DNA of 64,000 bases from an uncultured Candidatus Saccharibacteria bacterium (GCA_947302125.1 CAMYUL010000003.1:1-64000); one strand, 5' to 3'; shown: positions 8,687 through 19,759, counted from the first letter of the stretch. The notes: generated by a model not told the origin, from the sequence alone. Made by a program: numbers and translations.

Positions 8687-10804
8687 TTACTTAATACACC
8701 TCACCGGATGGCCAACACTCATACTGCCATCATTCCCCACTTCCATAACCCCACTTCTACCAATTCTGAAATATGACGCATATGTGCCCGTAGATTGCGC
8801 TGTTGAAGTCCAGTAATTGAACATCTGATACCCCGCCGCATCCGTAATTATTCCGGTATTGATAAATACCCCGTTCTTGCGCAACCTAAACGGCCCGCTA
8901 TCACTAACAAATGCGTCAATCACCGCTGCGCCAGTACCACGAGCATTTAGTAAACTCTGATATTGGCTGCCAGTTGGCACGGACCACGAGGACGGACAAG
9001 CACTAAGCGCCGCCCCATAGGAATAATACCCCACCAACCCTTCTCCGCTAGTGTCATTCATCGTAAATTGCTTATTGCTTGACGAGTCTGTCGCACTCCA
9101 CGAAGCTGCTTCATTAGAGGCGACATACCGCATTCCACCAAAAGTATCGCCCGTACTACCAGTCTCAGAGAATGCATCCCCATAGTGAAGATCCTCGTTC
9201 ATGAAACACTTCCCAGACAAATCACCATTCCCCGTTGGGATCCTCGTAACCGTGTAAACATTGTCATCGCGCGAGTCTCGCACTTTTACCGAAGAACCGT
9301 ATGTCAACTTCGAGCATGTAAAATCTTGCATTGCGCCCGCGACTGAAGCTCCCAACTGTACGCACCGTACGGCGTAGCCGTCACCAACTCTACCATTTGT
9401 TGACACTGGAGTTACGTTTGATGTTCCGCGCACCCCAAAGTAATACGCATTACCGACATCGGTAGACGCACTACCAGACCACAGCAACCCAATATCAGTC
9501 GTATGATAAATCCCGCCGCTGTAAAGGTAGTATCCGTTGTATAAGAAATTGTACGGACTCGCCAAGTATCTGTTCATCACCGTGGCATCGTTGTACGATG
9601 CGCTACCGTTACCACCCATCATCACATCAAAGCTAGCCCAGCTCTTTGCCCCATAGGACGTATTTGATCCGCCCTTTGGCAACTCCCACCCCTTAGGGCA
9701 AATAGATCCAGCAGCGTCTACAAGACTAGTTGCGCTGCTTGATTTCATCGTACCAAGACCTGTGCCAGCCGTAGCAGTGTACCAGTTGTAATACACTCCC
9801 ATATTACTTGGGGTCTGAGCGTACGAATGTTGGACGTTGCTAGAGTTCGACGAATCGCCCCACGATGTAGACGGGCTACTCGTCTGAGTCTCCACATTTG
9901 GGGTAAACGCCGTTTGCGTATTATCAGACGTCATCTCCGTCTCTGTTGTGCCATTAATGTGTTCTACACCAATCACCCCATCACTGTTTACATCCTTAAA
10001 CTTTAGCCTTAGGTTCTGATTCATCCAGCAAGTCCCATCCGGCATCCTCACTACACCGTATTCATTGCCATCACGACTATCGACTAAGTTCACCGTCTCC
10101 CCTGGGGACATCTCTTCACATTCCTCAAGCGTAAAAGTCTGCATGTATGGAACTACTGGCACATAATTAGCCGTCGCCGTGAATACCAGCTTGTTCTTGT
10201 AGGTGCCTGATGGAATATCGTTATCTACGTTAACGTTAATACCAATAGTAGTCATAGAAGAGTCACTAGGCTCGGTAACGTCATCTCGAATAGTATCTGG
10301 AGTACCATGGGTAGGAATGATAGTAGCATTACCAGAGCCTACTTTGTAGTTCCAGAAGTTAGTGCTAGTAGATATAGAAGTAGGGATAGCAACTTCTACA
10401 GTAGGGTTAGTGTTAATAAGGCTTGTCGTATCATTATCATCGTTATCTTTATAGTCACTATCCATATACAGCGTATAGCCAGTCTCATTACTAGTAGCAA
10501 CGTCTACTATAGCATTCTTAGTAACCGTAGAACCATTAGGTGTAGGAGCAATATCAATACCAAGAGTAGAAATACTACTAGTTCCAGTATCGTCTAGGAT
10601 ACGAATAGCAATAACATCCTTTACCCTTACTGATAAGGTAGAACTACCAACACTTTCTGCGGAGGCAGAACTGCTAGCCATAGCAGAAGAGATGATCAAT
10701 GGACATAACAATGCTATAAATCCAATACTGAAAGAAAAAGGAAGCAAAGATATAAGAGATACCTTATGATGGCTCCCTCCCGGAAGCTTCCTCAAACCAA
10801 TCAT
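8687..10804 (-). CDS. Secreted surface protein with two Fibrobacter-succinogenes-major-paralogue-like (FISUMP) domains
   Basis: Signal peptide; DGTCWMNQNLRLKF, ICPKGWELPKGG, YAVRCVQ motifs; N-terminus near-identical to 31737-34223. Confidence 0.8.
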   Translation of the reverse strand: MIGLRKLPGGSHHKVSLISLLPFSFSIGFIALLCPLIISSAMASSSASAESVGSSTLSVRVKDVIAIRILDDTGTSSISTLGIDIAPTPNGSTVTKNAIVDVATSNETGYTLYMDSDYKDNDDNDTTSLINTNPTVEVAIPTSISTSTNFWNYKVGSGNATIIPTHGTPDTIRDDVTEPSDSSMTTIGINVNVDNDIPSGTYKNKLVFTATANYVPVVPYMQTFTLEECEEMSPGETVNLVDSRDGNEYGVVRMPDGTCWMNQNLRLKFKDVNSDGVIGVEHINGTTETEMTSDNTQTAFTPNVETQTSSPSTSWGDSSNSSNVQHSYAQTPSNMGVYYNWYTATAGTGLGTMKSSSATSLVDAAGSICPKGWELPKGGSNTSYGAKSWASFDVMMGGNGSASYNDATVMNRYLASPYNFLYNGYYLYSGGIYHTTDIGLLWSGSASTDVGNAYYFGVRGTSNVTPVSTNGRVGDGYAVRCVQLGASVAGAMQDFTCSKLTYGSSVKVRDSRDDNVYTVTRIPTGNGDLSGKCFMNEDLHYGDAFSETGSTGDTFGGMRYVASNEAASWSATDSSSNKQFTMNDTSGEGLVGYYSYGAALSACPSSWSVPTGSQYQSLLNARGTGAAVIDAFVSDSGPFRLRKNGVFINTGIITDAAGYQMFNYWTSTAQSTGTYASYFRIGRSGVMEVGNDGSMSVGHPVRCIK

Positions 10805-10850
10805 GGTTTAATTATAGCATAAGCAGGTCAAAAAAACACTAAACCCCGGC

Positions 10851-11016
10851 GGAAACCGTCAGAAAATAATTTCTCACGGATATTTTTCGAACCAAATCAA
10901 AATAACCTCTGTTCCGGTTCGAGTACGCGTTCGAGCCGCGGCGCAGAACCGACGAACAGGGGTTATTTTGATTTGACGTGAGAAAACCAATCCGTGAAAA
11001 TTACTTTTCTGCGGTT
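10851..11016 (-). repeat. Nested palindromic element, family 1, copy at the gyrA 3' end
   Basis: Same core as 2752-2916; inner arms AAATCAAAATAACCTCTGTTC / GAACAGGGGTTATTTTGATTT; outer arms include last gyrA codons. Confidence 0.85.
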
Positions 11017-13580
11017 TCCGCCGCCGCCTTCTCTATCGGCGTTTTCTCGTCACCTTCTTCCTCTTCAGGAAGCACGATACCGATAGAAGCTACCGTATCA
11101 CCTTCGCCCATCTTCATAATGCGAACACCTTGAGTAGCACGCCCAAGCGTTGGAATTTCCTTCATCGCTACACGGATTGCCTGCCCCTTAGTCGACATCA
11201 TGATTACTTCTTTAGCAAGTGGATCAAGGGTATGAACTGCTACGATCGGACCAGTCTTTGTGGTCACTGCTGCCACCTTGATGCCAACACCACCACGCTT
11301 GTGTACTGGGAAGTTTTCTACCGCTGTAGCCTTACCGTAGCCATTAGCAGAGATTGCTAGTAACTTCTGTGATGGATCTGTGACTACGTCCATACCGACA
11401 ATCTCATCCTTTGGACGAAGACGCATACCACGAACGCCCCTGGCCGCACGGCCCATTGCACGTACCTGATCCTCGTTAAACCTTACCGCCTGACCAGCAG
11501 AAGTAGAGATGATAATGTCGTTAGAACCAGTGGTTCCCTTCACCCATTTCAGCTCATCTCCAGCATCCAACTTAATCGTAATCAGACCGTTAGTACGGAT
11601 ATTCTCATAATCCTTAAGGGAAGTCTTCTTGATGGTGCCCTTCTTAGTTGCCATAAAGAGGTATCCATCTGGACCAGCTTCAGAACCCTGCTTGATGATT
11701 GCCGTAATCTTCTCCTCTGGGTGCATATTAAGCATGTTGACTGCAGCTGTACCCTTAGCAGCAAGTGTCGCCTGTGGTACTTCGTAAGCCTTCAAGCGGA
11801 AAATGCGTCCCTGAGAGGTGAAGAACAACAGATTGTCATGTGAATTTGCGGTTACAATCTGAGCGATCACATCCTCTTCCTTAGTTGTCATACCACGCTT
11901 ACCACGTCCACCCCTGTTCTGACGACGGAAGTCATTCTGAGATACACGCTTCATATAGTTCTCGGCGGTCAGCAAGATCACACTTTCTTCCTCTGGAATT
12001 AACTCTTCCTCAGAGAACTTACCAACCTCATGGTTAATAATCTTCGAACGACGTGGGTCGCCGTACTTCTCTTTCATAGCGATAAGCTCAGTCTTGATCA
12101 GGTTGAGGATTTCCTTCTCATCGGCAAGAATTGCTTCGAGTCTCTTGATTAGCTCATGGAGTTCCTTGAGTTCTTCTTCAATCTTGTCACGTTCTAGACC
12201 TTGCAAACGACGTAGCTGCATTGCTAGGATTGCTGCTGCCTGAATCTCAGATAAGCCAAACTTCTTCATGAGCTGCTTATCTGCATCATCGTAGGAAGCT
12301 CTAATCGTCGCAATCACCTCATCGATGTTATCGAGAGCTATCTTCAAGCCTTCCAAGATATGTGCGCGTTCCTTGGCCTTCTTAAGCTCAAATTCAGTAC
12401 GTCTACGCACGACTTTCTGACGGTGCTTAATAAACTCACCAAGAATCTCCTTAAGACCCAAGATACGTGGCTGAATACCGTCAACCAAAGCTAGCATATT
12501 ATAGTGGAATGAAGTCTGAAGACCAGTCATCTTATAGAGCTGGTTTAGAATCTTCTTCGGGAAGGCGTCCTTCTTAAGCTCAACCACCACGCGAATCTTA
12601 CCACGGGCAGACTCGTCTCTGGCGTCAGCGATATGATCAAGCTTCTTCTCCATCGCCAGTTCCCTGACCTTCTGGATAAATGCTTCCTTGCTCATACCAT
12701 AAGGCACCTCTGTAATAACGATGTTATAGCGGCCATTCTTGCGCTCTTCAATGTTTGCTACCGCCCTAATCGTCACCGAGCCTTTACCGGTGGCATAAGC
12801 TTGTTTCATCGGCGTACCGCCATAAACTTCCGCCCCTGTTGGGAAATCCGGACCCTTGACGTGCTTCATCAACTCGTCCAGGGTAATCTCTGGATTGTCA
12901 ATCTGTGCAACCGTTGCATCAACGAGCTCACCGAGGTTATGCGGTGGAATATTAGTTGCCATACCGACAGCGATACCCATCTGGCCATTCAAGAGAATGT
13001 TTGGAAGAGCTGCTGGTAAGACTACTGGCTCCTGCTCTGTACCATCGAAGTTATCGCGGAAATCAACTGTGTCTTTCTCGATATCGGTCAAGAGCTCAGC
13101 GCCCACCTTATCCATTCTTGCCTCTGTATAACGGGAAGCAGCTGGATCATCACCGTCCATCGAACCAAAGTTACCTTGGCCCTCAACTAGGGTATAGCGC
13201 ATCTTCCAAGGTTGCGCCAAGTTCACCATCGCGTCATAGATCGAAGAATCACCGTGTGGATGGTATTTACCCATGACTTCACCGACGATACGTGCGGACT
13301 TTACTGTCGCATGTGGAGCCTTCCAGCCGTTTTTATTCATCGCATAGAGAATACGGCGGTTAACCGGCTTCAAACCATCACGCACATCTGGGAGCGCACG
13401 GTCGATAATCACCGACATCGAGTACTTCAAGAAGTACTCCTCCATCGTACCTTCTACACCACGCTTCTCGATACCCTTAATTGGAGCATCATCGGTCGTC
13501 TCTGCCATCTCCACTTCCACATCTTCTGCGGCTTTGATTGCGTCTTCTTCTGGGATAAGTTTTTTCTTGTCTTCTTCCAT
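11001..13580 (-). CDS. gyrA: DNA gyrase subunit A
   Basis: [34 protein letters not shown]-terminal GyrA box region [10 protein letters not shown]. Confidence 0.98.
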   Translation of the reverse strand: MEEDKKKLIPEEDAIKAAEDVEVEMAETTDDAPIKGIEKRGVEGTMEEYFLKYSMSVIIDRALPDVRDGLKPVNRRILYAMNKNGWKAPHATVKSARIVGEVMGKYHPHGDSSIYDAMVNLAQPWKMRYTLVEGQGNFGSMDGDDPAASRYTEARMDKVGAELLTDIEKDTVDFRDNFDGTEQEPVVLPAALPNILLNGQMGIAVGMATNIPPHNLGELVDATVAQIDNPEITLDELMKHVKGPDFPTGAEVYGGTPMKQAYATGKGSVTIRAVANIEERKNGRYNIVITEVPYGMSKEAFIQKVRELAMEKKLDHIADARDESARGKIRVVVELKKDAFPKKILNQLYKMTGLQTSFHYNMLALVDGIQPRILGLKEILGEFIKHRQKVVRRRTEFELKKAKERAHILEGLKIALDNIDEVIATIRASYDDADKQLMKKFGLSEIQAAAILAMQLRRLQGLERDKIEEELKELHELIKRLEAILADEKEILNLIKTELIAMKEKYGDPRRSKIINHEVGKFSEEELIPEEESVILLTAENYMKRVSQNDFRRQNRGGRGKRGMTTKEEDVIAQIVTANSHDNLLFFTSQGRIFRLKAYEVPQATLAAKGTAAVNMLNMHPEEKITAIIKQGSEAGPDGYLFMATKKGTIKKTSLKDYENIRTNGLITIKLDAGDELKWVKGTTGSNDIIISTSAGQAVRFNEDQVRAMGRAARGVRGMRLRPKDEIVGMDVVTDPSQKLLAISANGYGKATAVENFPVHKRGGVGIKVAAVTTKTGPIVAVHTLDPLAKEVIMMSTKGQAIRVAMKEIPTLGRATQGVRIMKMGEGDTVASIGIVLPEEEEGDEKTPIEKAAAETAEK

Positions 13581-13593
13581 TTTTTACTCCTTC

Positions 13594-15576
13594 CTAGAAA
13601 TCCAAGTCGTCAAGATCAACACTTGCCGCTCCAGATTGAATAAAGTTTTTCCTAAGATCGACCTGATCCCCCATCAGCTTAGTGAATACTGCGTCTGCTT
13701 TCTCAGCATCTTCGATGTGTACCTGTACCAGTACGCGATTCTCTGGATCCATTGTTGTCTCCCAGAGCTGTTTTGCGTCCATCTCACCAAGACCCTTAAA
13801 CCGTTGCTGTGCGGTATAGCCAGCCTGCTTAAATCTTTCCTGGTTCTCGTCTATCTTGGTTCCGGCTTTCTTCTTCTCTTCGATTACCTCTGTTAGCTTA
13901 TTCTCTAGTGCTGCCTCATCATACAGATAATCGATCTTACGCGACGAGCCGGTACCCTTAATCAAGCCGAATAGTGGTGGCTTTGCCAGATAGACGTGAC
14001 CTTCCTCAATCACCTGTGGCATATATCTAAAGAAGAATGTCATTAGAAGTGTTGCAATGTGAAGACCATCGACATCGGCATCTGTCATAAAGATGATCTT
14101 ATCGTAGCGCAAGCCGTTAATATCGAATTGTTCGCCAATTCCGACACCTAGACCCTTAATCAAGGAGACTAGCTCTTGGTTTGCCAACATCTTATCAAGC
14201 CTTGCGCGCTCGGTGTTAAGCACCTTACCACGTAGTGGCAAGATTGCCTGAATCTTCGGATTACGACCTTCCTTAGCCGAACCTGCAGCGGAATTACCCT
14301 CTACGATAAAGAGCTCACACTCATTTCTGTCTCTAGAGCTACAATCGGCCAACTTCGAAGGCAAGTTCAAGCCCTCAAATGCACCCTTACGGATAACATT
14401 ATCACGCGCCGCACGCGCCGCTTTTCTAGCACGAGCCGCGAGCGTAGCCTTACCGACAATCTTCTTTGCTACCTGTGGATTCTCTTCTAGGTAATAACCG
14501 AAGTATTCGCTCATTACCTTATCGACATAGCCACGCGCCTCTGGATTACCTAGTTTATTCTTAGTCTGGCCTTCAAACTCTGGATTTGGTAACTTAACAG
14601 ATACAACCGCCGTCAAGCCTTCCTTGATATCATCACCGGTCAGGTTCTCTTCCTTCTCTTTAAGGAGGCCATTTTTACGTGCGTAATCATTAAGCACGCG
14701 GTTAAGCGCTGTACGGAAACCAACTACGTGTGTACCACCATCAGGGGTAAGAACGTTATTTGCGAATGGCTTCATCGTCTCCGCGAAGCTATCATTATAC
14801 TGTACGGCGATCTCTACGCCAGCGTCCTCAATCTGTTTATCGACATAGAAGATGTCATCAGAAAGCACTTCCTTGCCGTTATTCAATCTCTTTACGTAGC
14901 TAGTAATACCACCTTCGAAGTAGAACGATTCCTTAGCGCCAGTCCTCTGGTCCTCAGCGGAGATCAAGATTCCCTTAGTAAGGTATGCCTGATGACGTGC
15001 ATAGCGTAGCACCCACTCGAAATCAATATCTACACCGTTCTTAAAGATGGTGATATCTGGATAAAATGTAATACATGTTCCCTGTTTGTCTGTTTTTCCG
15101 GTAATCTGTAAATCTGAGGTCGGTTTGCCCGTGTCAAACTCGATGTGATGAATTTTGCCATCTCTATAGACTTCGGCGATCATCTTCGTGGAAAGTGCGT
15201 TCACCACTGAAGAGCCCACGCCGTGAAGACCAGATGACACCTTGTAGCCACCGCCACCGAACTTACCACCAGCGTGGAGCACGGTCAGCACTGTCTCAAG
15301 CGTTGACTTCTTCGTCTTCGGGTGGATATCTACAGGGATACCACGTCCGTTATCTTCTACTTTTACTCCCCCGTCTGCTAGTACTGTGATCTCAATCTTC
15401 GAACAGTACCCAGCAATTGCCTCGTCAATAGAGTTGTCCGCAATCTCTTTCACCAAGTGGTGTAACCCATCATAACCGGTCGAACCGATGTACATACCTG
15501 GACGAACGCGAACTGCTTCGAGCCCCTCAAGCACCCTAATTTCCGAGCTGTCATAGTTTTCAGCTTTGTCAGCCAT
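13594..15576 (-). CDS. gyrB: DNA gyrase subunit B
   Basis: VRVRPGMYIGSTGYDGLHHLVKEIADNSIDEA; EGNSAAGSAKEGRNPKIQAILPLRGK. Confidence 0.98.
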   Translation of the reverse strand: MADKAENYDSSEIRVLEGLEAVRVRPGMYIGSTGYDGLHHLVKEIADNSIDEAIAGYCSKIEITVLADGGVKVEDNGRGIPVDIHPKTKKSTLETVLTVLHAGGKFGGGGYKVSSGLHGVGSSVVNALSTKMIAEVYRDGKIHHIEFDTGKPTSDLQITGKTDKQGTCITFYPDITIFKNGVDIDFEWVLRYARHQAYLTKGILISAEDQRTGAKESFYFEGGITSYVKRLNNGKEVLSDDIFYVDKQIEDAGVEIAVQYNDSFAETMKPFANNVLTPDGGTHVVGFRTALNRVLNDYARKNGLLKEKEENLTGDDIKEGLTAVVSVKLPNPEFEGQTKNKLGNPEARGYVDKVMSEYFGYYLEENPQVAKKIVGKATLAARARKAARAARDNVIRKGAFEGLNLPSKLADCSSRDRNECELFIVEGNSAAGSAKEGRNPKIQAILPLRGKVLNTERARLDKMLANQELVSLIKGLGVGIGEQFDINGLRYDKIIFMTDADVDGLHIATLLMTFFFRYMPQVIEEGHVYLAKPPLFGLIKGTGSSRKIDYLYDEAALENKLTEVIEEKKKAGTKIDENQERFKQAGYTAQQRFKGLGEMDAKQLWETTMDPENRVLVQVHIEDAEKADAVFTKLMGDQVDLRKNFIQSGAASVDLDDLDF

Positions 15577-15810
15577 CAGATTACCTCAACTTTAATTTAT
15601 TAACTCCCTCTATAATACACCTTGTCAGCCAAAAATTCAAGCATTTTGGCGTTTTTTATTGAAAAAGCCATAACTATCCTTTTTTCTTTTTCAAGCACTT
15701 TCTAGGCGCTCTCACGGCCTCACAGGCCTATTTATAGTTTAAGCATAAGCATTTAACGCGGGCTGGTTAGCCATCCGCTCACCATCAGCAATTCAGCTCC
15801 ACCCGCCGAC

Positions 15811-18723
15811 TTAACGTAGCTTAATAACTTGATCGTTTTGTAGCTTCTGGTCCTGTTCTGCTACATTCGTTGGTCTAACCTGCCCCTGAGAAGCATTATC
15901 TGCACCCCCGTCAGGAAGCGCCATATCTTCCGCTGACATCCCCCCAGCCTGTTCCACATCCTCATCTGGTACTACATTATCAAACACCGGTCCATCATTC
16001 ACGATCGCCTTCCCCACCCCTTGCATCTCCAACAAAGCCTGTTCCGGAGAAAGAGATGCATCAGATGTTCTCTCGGGCGAATTCGCGAGCGAAGCGAGCG
16101 AGCGAGCCCTAGAGTCTTCAGGCTGTGGGTGTGGGGTGCCCGCACCTGAAGACTCTAGGCGCGAGCCAGAGCCCGAAGAACCATCTGATGCATCTCTTTC
16201 GCCAGCACTCTTCTTCTCTTGCCAGCTCCGCAAGAAGCTCTCTGGCTGTTCAATCGCCTTCTGCGTCTCTGTACTCATCCTTGCATTGATCTCTTTCTCT
16301 ACCTCAGCCCTTGTCTTACCATACTTCGTTGCGGAATACATCTTTAGCCCCTCTAATACCTCTGGGTTCCCCTCAGAAAGTGATGGCAACAGCGACATTG
16401 TAAATGGCTTCGAAGGCATATTGAACATCATCACCGTAGAAATCGCATGATAATTTGGCTGATTATGCAAATCTTCTGCATTGAATGTTGGCATAAACAC
16501 CTTTTGCATCACCTCTGCGTCTGTCACGCCAATACGTCCACAGATCACCGTACCAACGTTACCAAGCAAACCTTCCCTAATCTTATCTGTCAGCTGCGTC
16601 ATAAACTGGTTCGCCACAATCAGGTTCAGGCGGAACTTCCTAGCCTCAGATAGAATCGATTCAAAGCTCTCCGTCGCAAAGTTCTGGAACTCATCCACAA
16701 ATAGACAGAAATCATTACGCAGCTCTTCAGGGGTATCCACCCTAGACATTGCTGCCGTCTGGAACTTCATCACGAAGATCATACCTAGAAGCTTCGAGTT
16801 AATCTCGCCCATCTTACCCTTGGATAAGTTCACTAATAGGATCTTCTTATTATCCATGATGTCACGCAGATTAAACCCAGACTTCGTCTGCCCCAAGATG
16901 TCTTTCATCATCGTATTAGAGAGGAATGGCCCCCACTTCGAAGCAAACCACGTAATCACCTCGCCAGCATCATTCGACTTCTGAGAAGCTGGGAACTCCT
17001 TCGTCCAATAATCATAGACCGTCTTATCTGTTACATATTGCAACTTCTCCTTCACGAACTCCGGATCAATGAAACATCTTGGGATATCAATAAATGTTGC
17101 CCCATTTGGATCGCTCATTAAGAGTAACGCCGCATTCCTAAACATGTGCTGACCTCTTGGACCAAAGAAGCCCTGATTCGTCGGATCGTACAGAGATTGC
17201 AGCATATTAATCCCCTCTTGGACGATAAAGTCCTTCTGGTCATCCGTCTCATATTCAAACATATTCATCCCTATTGGATGTTCAATATCACCCGGGTCAA
17301 AATAGATCACGTCGTCGATGCGATTCTCTGGCACCATCGAAAGCAGCTCCTCCGTCACGTCGCCATGCGGATCAATAAAGGCAAACCCTCTCCCAGCCAG
17401 CATATCTTGATACGCCAAGTTCTTAAGAAGTACCGATTTACCCATACCAGTGGCACCAATGATGTATGTGTGCCTTCTTCTATCGTTCTCCGATAGCCTG
17501 ATTTCCTTCTTCTGTCCCCGGAACTCATTAATGCCCAGAAGTAGCCCCTCTGTTGGAATCTTCACTGGCCCATCTACCTGCTTCGTCAGCTGTCTCTCCA
17601 CCTGTGAATTAGGGATAGAATTCTGATCCGGCAGATGGAAAATCGTCGCAAGCTCCATCGAGTTTAAGATGTTGCGGTTCTGTTTTTGTGGGAAAATCCT
17701 AAAGATATAATCTTTACCCAATTTCGCCGCATCTTTCAATCCATCATACTTAAATCCGTTATAGGTCGCTGAATTAAACTGAGAAAACGCGCTAATTAGA
17801 CCCCCTACTAGCGCCTCTGAGCGCGCCCTAGAATCAGAGCTTGCTACTACCCTAATCAGCGTCTCAAACCCTGGGAAATGCGTCTTCTGGTCAATAGCGG
17901 CCACTTCTTCCTGCTGAACATTGTTGAGCGGTTTCTCTGGCTCATTTTTCGATTTCTCACGAGCTTCCGGCGGCGTAAATGGCGCTCTAAAGAGGTCAGC
18001 CACTGTATCAGCAATTGCTATCCCTGAGAAACCACTTTTTTTCTTCCCGTCTCGTATATTTTGTATTCGGTCGAGTGATTTTTTTGTCCAACTTGGATCG
18101 GTTGGTCTAAACATCACTTGAAGTCCCATTCCCTCGCCCTTCTTTACTGCGGAGAAGGCATTAAGCAGCGCCCCCGAAGCATCCCACTTGGTCTCTTCAT
18201 AGGTAGCAATCGGATACACATACTCCTTAGCCAGTATCAGCTCGCCGCCAGCCACCCCGCTCGCCCCTGTCGTTTCCGAGAAAATATTATCCTCATAGGC
18301 TTCTTCTAGTCTCGCCGTAGGATAAGCCGACACCACCGCCTGCTTTACTGTCTCTGTTATTACCGCTGGCACCACTGCATAATACTTCACCGTACCATTT
18401 GTCGCCACAATTTCAAAAGAGATATGCCTCTGTCCGTAAATCTTTGACTTCCACCCCTTTTTCAACGTAGAAGAAATGATGGAGTACATCACCTGCGCCT
18501 GAGAGATTGCCTCATTCGTTACATCGCGCTCATCCCTGCTGCCACCCTGGATGTCATCTGTTTCTGGCGGCAAATGGATCAACATTGGCACCATCTTGAT
18601 GCCGCGCTCTAGATTCTTAATCTCGCGCTTCTTCTTGATTCTACCCATCAAAATCACCACTGCCACCCCTATTACTAGCAAGATCACAATTATTAGTACT
18701 ACCCAACCTAGTATCTCTGTCAT
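15811..18723 (-). CDS. Type IV secretion/conjugation-like ATPase (VirB4/TraG/HerA-like, DUF87)
   Basis: N-terminal TM; IGATGMGKSVLLKNLAYQDMLAGRGFAFIDPHGD Walker A/B; VDEFQNFATESFESILSEARK. Confidence 0.85.
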   Translation of the reverse strand: MTEILGWVVLIIVILLVIGVAVVILMGRIKKKREIKNLERGIKMVPMLIHLPPETDDIQGGSRDERDVTNEAISQAQVMYSIISSTLKKGWKSKIYGQRHISFEIVATNGTVKYYAVVPAVITETVKQAVVSAYPTARLEEAYEDNIFSETTGASGVAGGELILAKEYVYPIATYEETKWDASGALLNAFSAVKKGEGMGLQVMFRPTDPSWTKKSLDRIQNIRDGKKKSGFSGIAIADTVADLFRAPFTPPEAREKSKNEPEKPLNNVQQEEVAAIDQKTHFPGFETLIRVVASSDSRARSEALVGGLISAFSQFNSATYNGFKYDGLKDAAKLGKDYIFRIFPQKQNRNILNSMELATIFHLPDQNSIPNSQVERQLTKQVDGPVKIPTEGLLLGINEFRGQKKEIRLSENDRRRHTYIIGATGMGKSVLLKNLAYQDMLAGRGFAFIDPHGDVTEELLSMVPENRIDDVIYFDPGDIEHPIGMNMFEYETDDQKDFIVQEGINMLQSLYDPTNQGFFGPRGQHMFRNAALLLMSDPNGATFIDIPRCFIDPEFVKEKLQYVTDKTVYDYWTKEFPASQKSNDAGEVITWFASKWGPFLSNTMMKDILGQTKSGFNLRDIMDNKKILLVNLSKGKMGEINSKLLGMIFVMKFQTAAMSRVDTPEELRNDFCLFVDEFQNFATESFESILSEARKFRLNLIVANQFMTQLTDKIREGLLGNVGTVICGRIGVTDAEVMQKVFMPTFNAEDLHNQPNYHAISTVMMFNMPSKPFTMSLLPSLSEGNPEVLEGLKMYSATKYGKTRAEVEKEINARMSTETQKAIEQPESFLRSWQEKKSAGERDASDGSSGSGSRLESSGAGTPHPQPEDSRARSLASLANSPERTSDASLSPEQALLEMQGVGKAIVNDGPVFDNVVPDEDVEQAGGMSAEDMALPDGGADNASQGQVRPTNVAEQDQKLQNDQVIKLR
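16049..16200. repeat. 152-bp nested palindrome inside the VirB4-like CDS
   Basis: Outer 19-bp perfect arms GAAAGAGATGCATCAGATG / CATCTGATGCATCTCTTTC and inner 14-bp perfect arms CTAGAGTCTTCAGG / CCTGAAGACTCTAG. Confidence 0.9.
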
Positions 18724-19250
18724 GCCGCTTCACTCCCACCCTGATTATCTGGAATCACACCCAGTAGCTCCTGTTCCGCTGAGACCCCTGTTTCCGCTGC
18801 TCCCTCACCACCGTTATCATTCTTTGTATCACCACTGTTATCACCTTTGGCAAAATCCGCAAAATCCATTACATTTGCCGCCATCTTTGCCGCCTCCACT
18901 GCCTTACCCCCAAAATCTCTCTGGAAGCTCCCCTTTAACGACTTCGCCATCATCTCACCTTCCCAGTCGGCCATCGCATGCAGATCTACATCATCCTCTC
19001 CATTAGCACCCTTCATCTTAAAGCCGCTACCAATCTTGTTTTTTATCTCTTTGAAATCTTCTTGGCTGATCTCTTCCCCTGTCAGATCTACTGCATACCC
19101 AGTAGCTGCAGCCTGACCCATTGCTTTCTTCGTCTCATTTGAGGCCTTACTATCAGCCTCTGTTGCTTTTGCAAAGTTTTCTAGCGCACCAAAATCCTGC
19201 GTCATGCCGGCAAAATCGCCCCCGTTACCTCCGTTTGCGCTATTATCCAT
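18720..19250 (-). CDS. Hypothetical protein
   Basis: 176 aa; TAAAAT-N6-ATG start; overlaps the downstream ATPase start by 4 bp. Confidence 0.6.
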   Translation of the reverse strand: MDNSANGGNGGDFAGMTQDFGALENFAKATEADSKASNETKKAMGQAAATGYAVDLTGEEISQEDFKEIKNKIGSGFKMKGANGEDDVDLHAMADWEGEMMAKSLKGSFQRDFGGKAVEAAKMAANVMDFADFAKGDNSGDTKNDNGGEGAAETGVSAEQELLGVIPDNQGGSEAA

Positions 19251-19389
19251 ATGCTTATTTTACCACACTTTTTTAAAAATAAGCGTTTTTTTCTAAAAAA
19301 TAGGCGATTTTAGCCGCCCTTCTTACTTACCTCTGTATTTTTCAGGATTTGCCAAACACCTTACGGTCTGCTACCCCCCCCACTCGTCA

Positions 19390-19737
19390 CTACAGCCTCT
19401 TTGAGATCACAAAGCACCCCAGTACTATCACTACCACTACCCCTAAAGCGGTCAAAATGTTCAGGCTACCAAATGATTGAATCAAGAGTAGCATAATCGG
19501 GCCGAAGGAGATTGTTGCTGCATAGCATCTGTTCTTACTCTCATTCTTTCCCTTGCCAGCAGCCTTCATAAAAGCCGCCACAATCGCGTTTGTCACCCCA
19601 AATATCAGTACATAAACCATCGCCAAAAAAACAAGTACCCCTAACGGGCCAACGCCTGTCGGGGTAGTAAAATTCATCATCACAAGGATGACGATAATCG
19701 AAACCAGGCTAAGTAGTAGCATTATGCGATTAAACAT
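19390..19737 (-). CDS. Hypothetical membrane protein
   Basis: Multiple TM segments; TATAAT overlaps the 19746 ATG, so start at 19737 (MFNRIM) is more likely. Confidence 0.55.
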   Translation of the reverse strand: MFNRIMLLLSLVSIIVILVMMNFTTPTGVGPLGVLVFLAMVYVLIFGVTNAIVAAFMKAAGKGKNESKNRCYAATISFGPIMLLLIQSFGSLNILTALGVVVVIVLGCFVISKRL

Positions 19738-19759
19738 ATCTACCATTATAGCACAAGCG

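Noticed and set aside
11130-18309. Numerous + strand ORFs opposite gyrA, gyrB and the VirB4-like gene
   Set aside because: Antisense shadows of strongly recognisable CDSs; no independent coding evidence.
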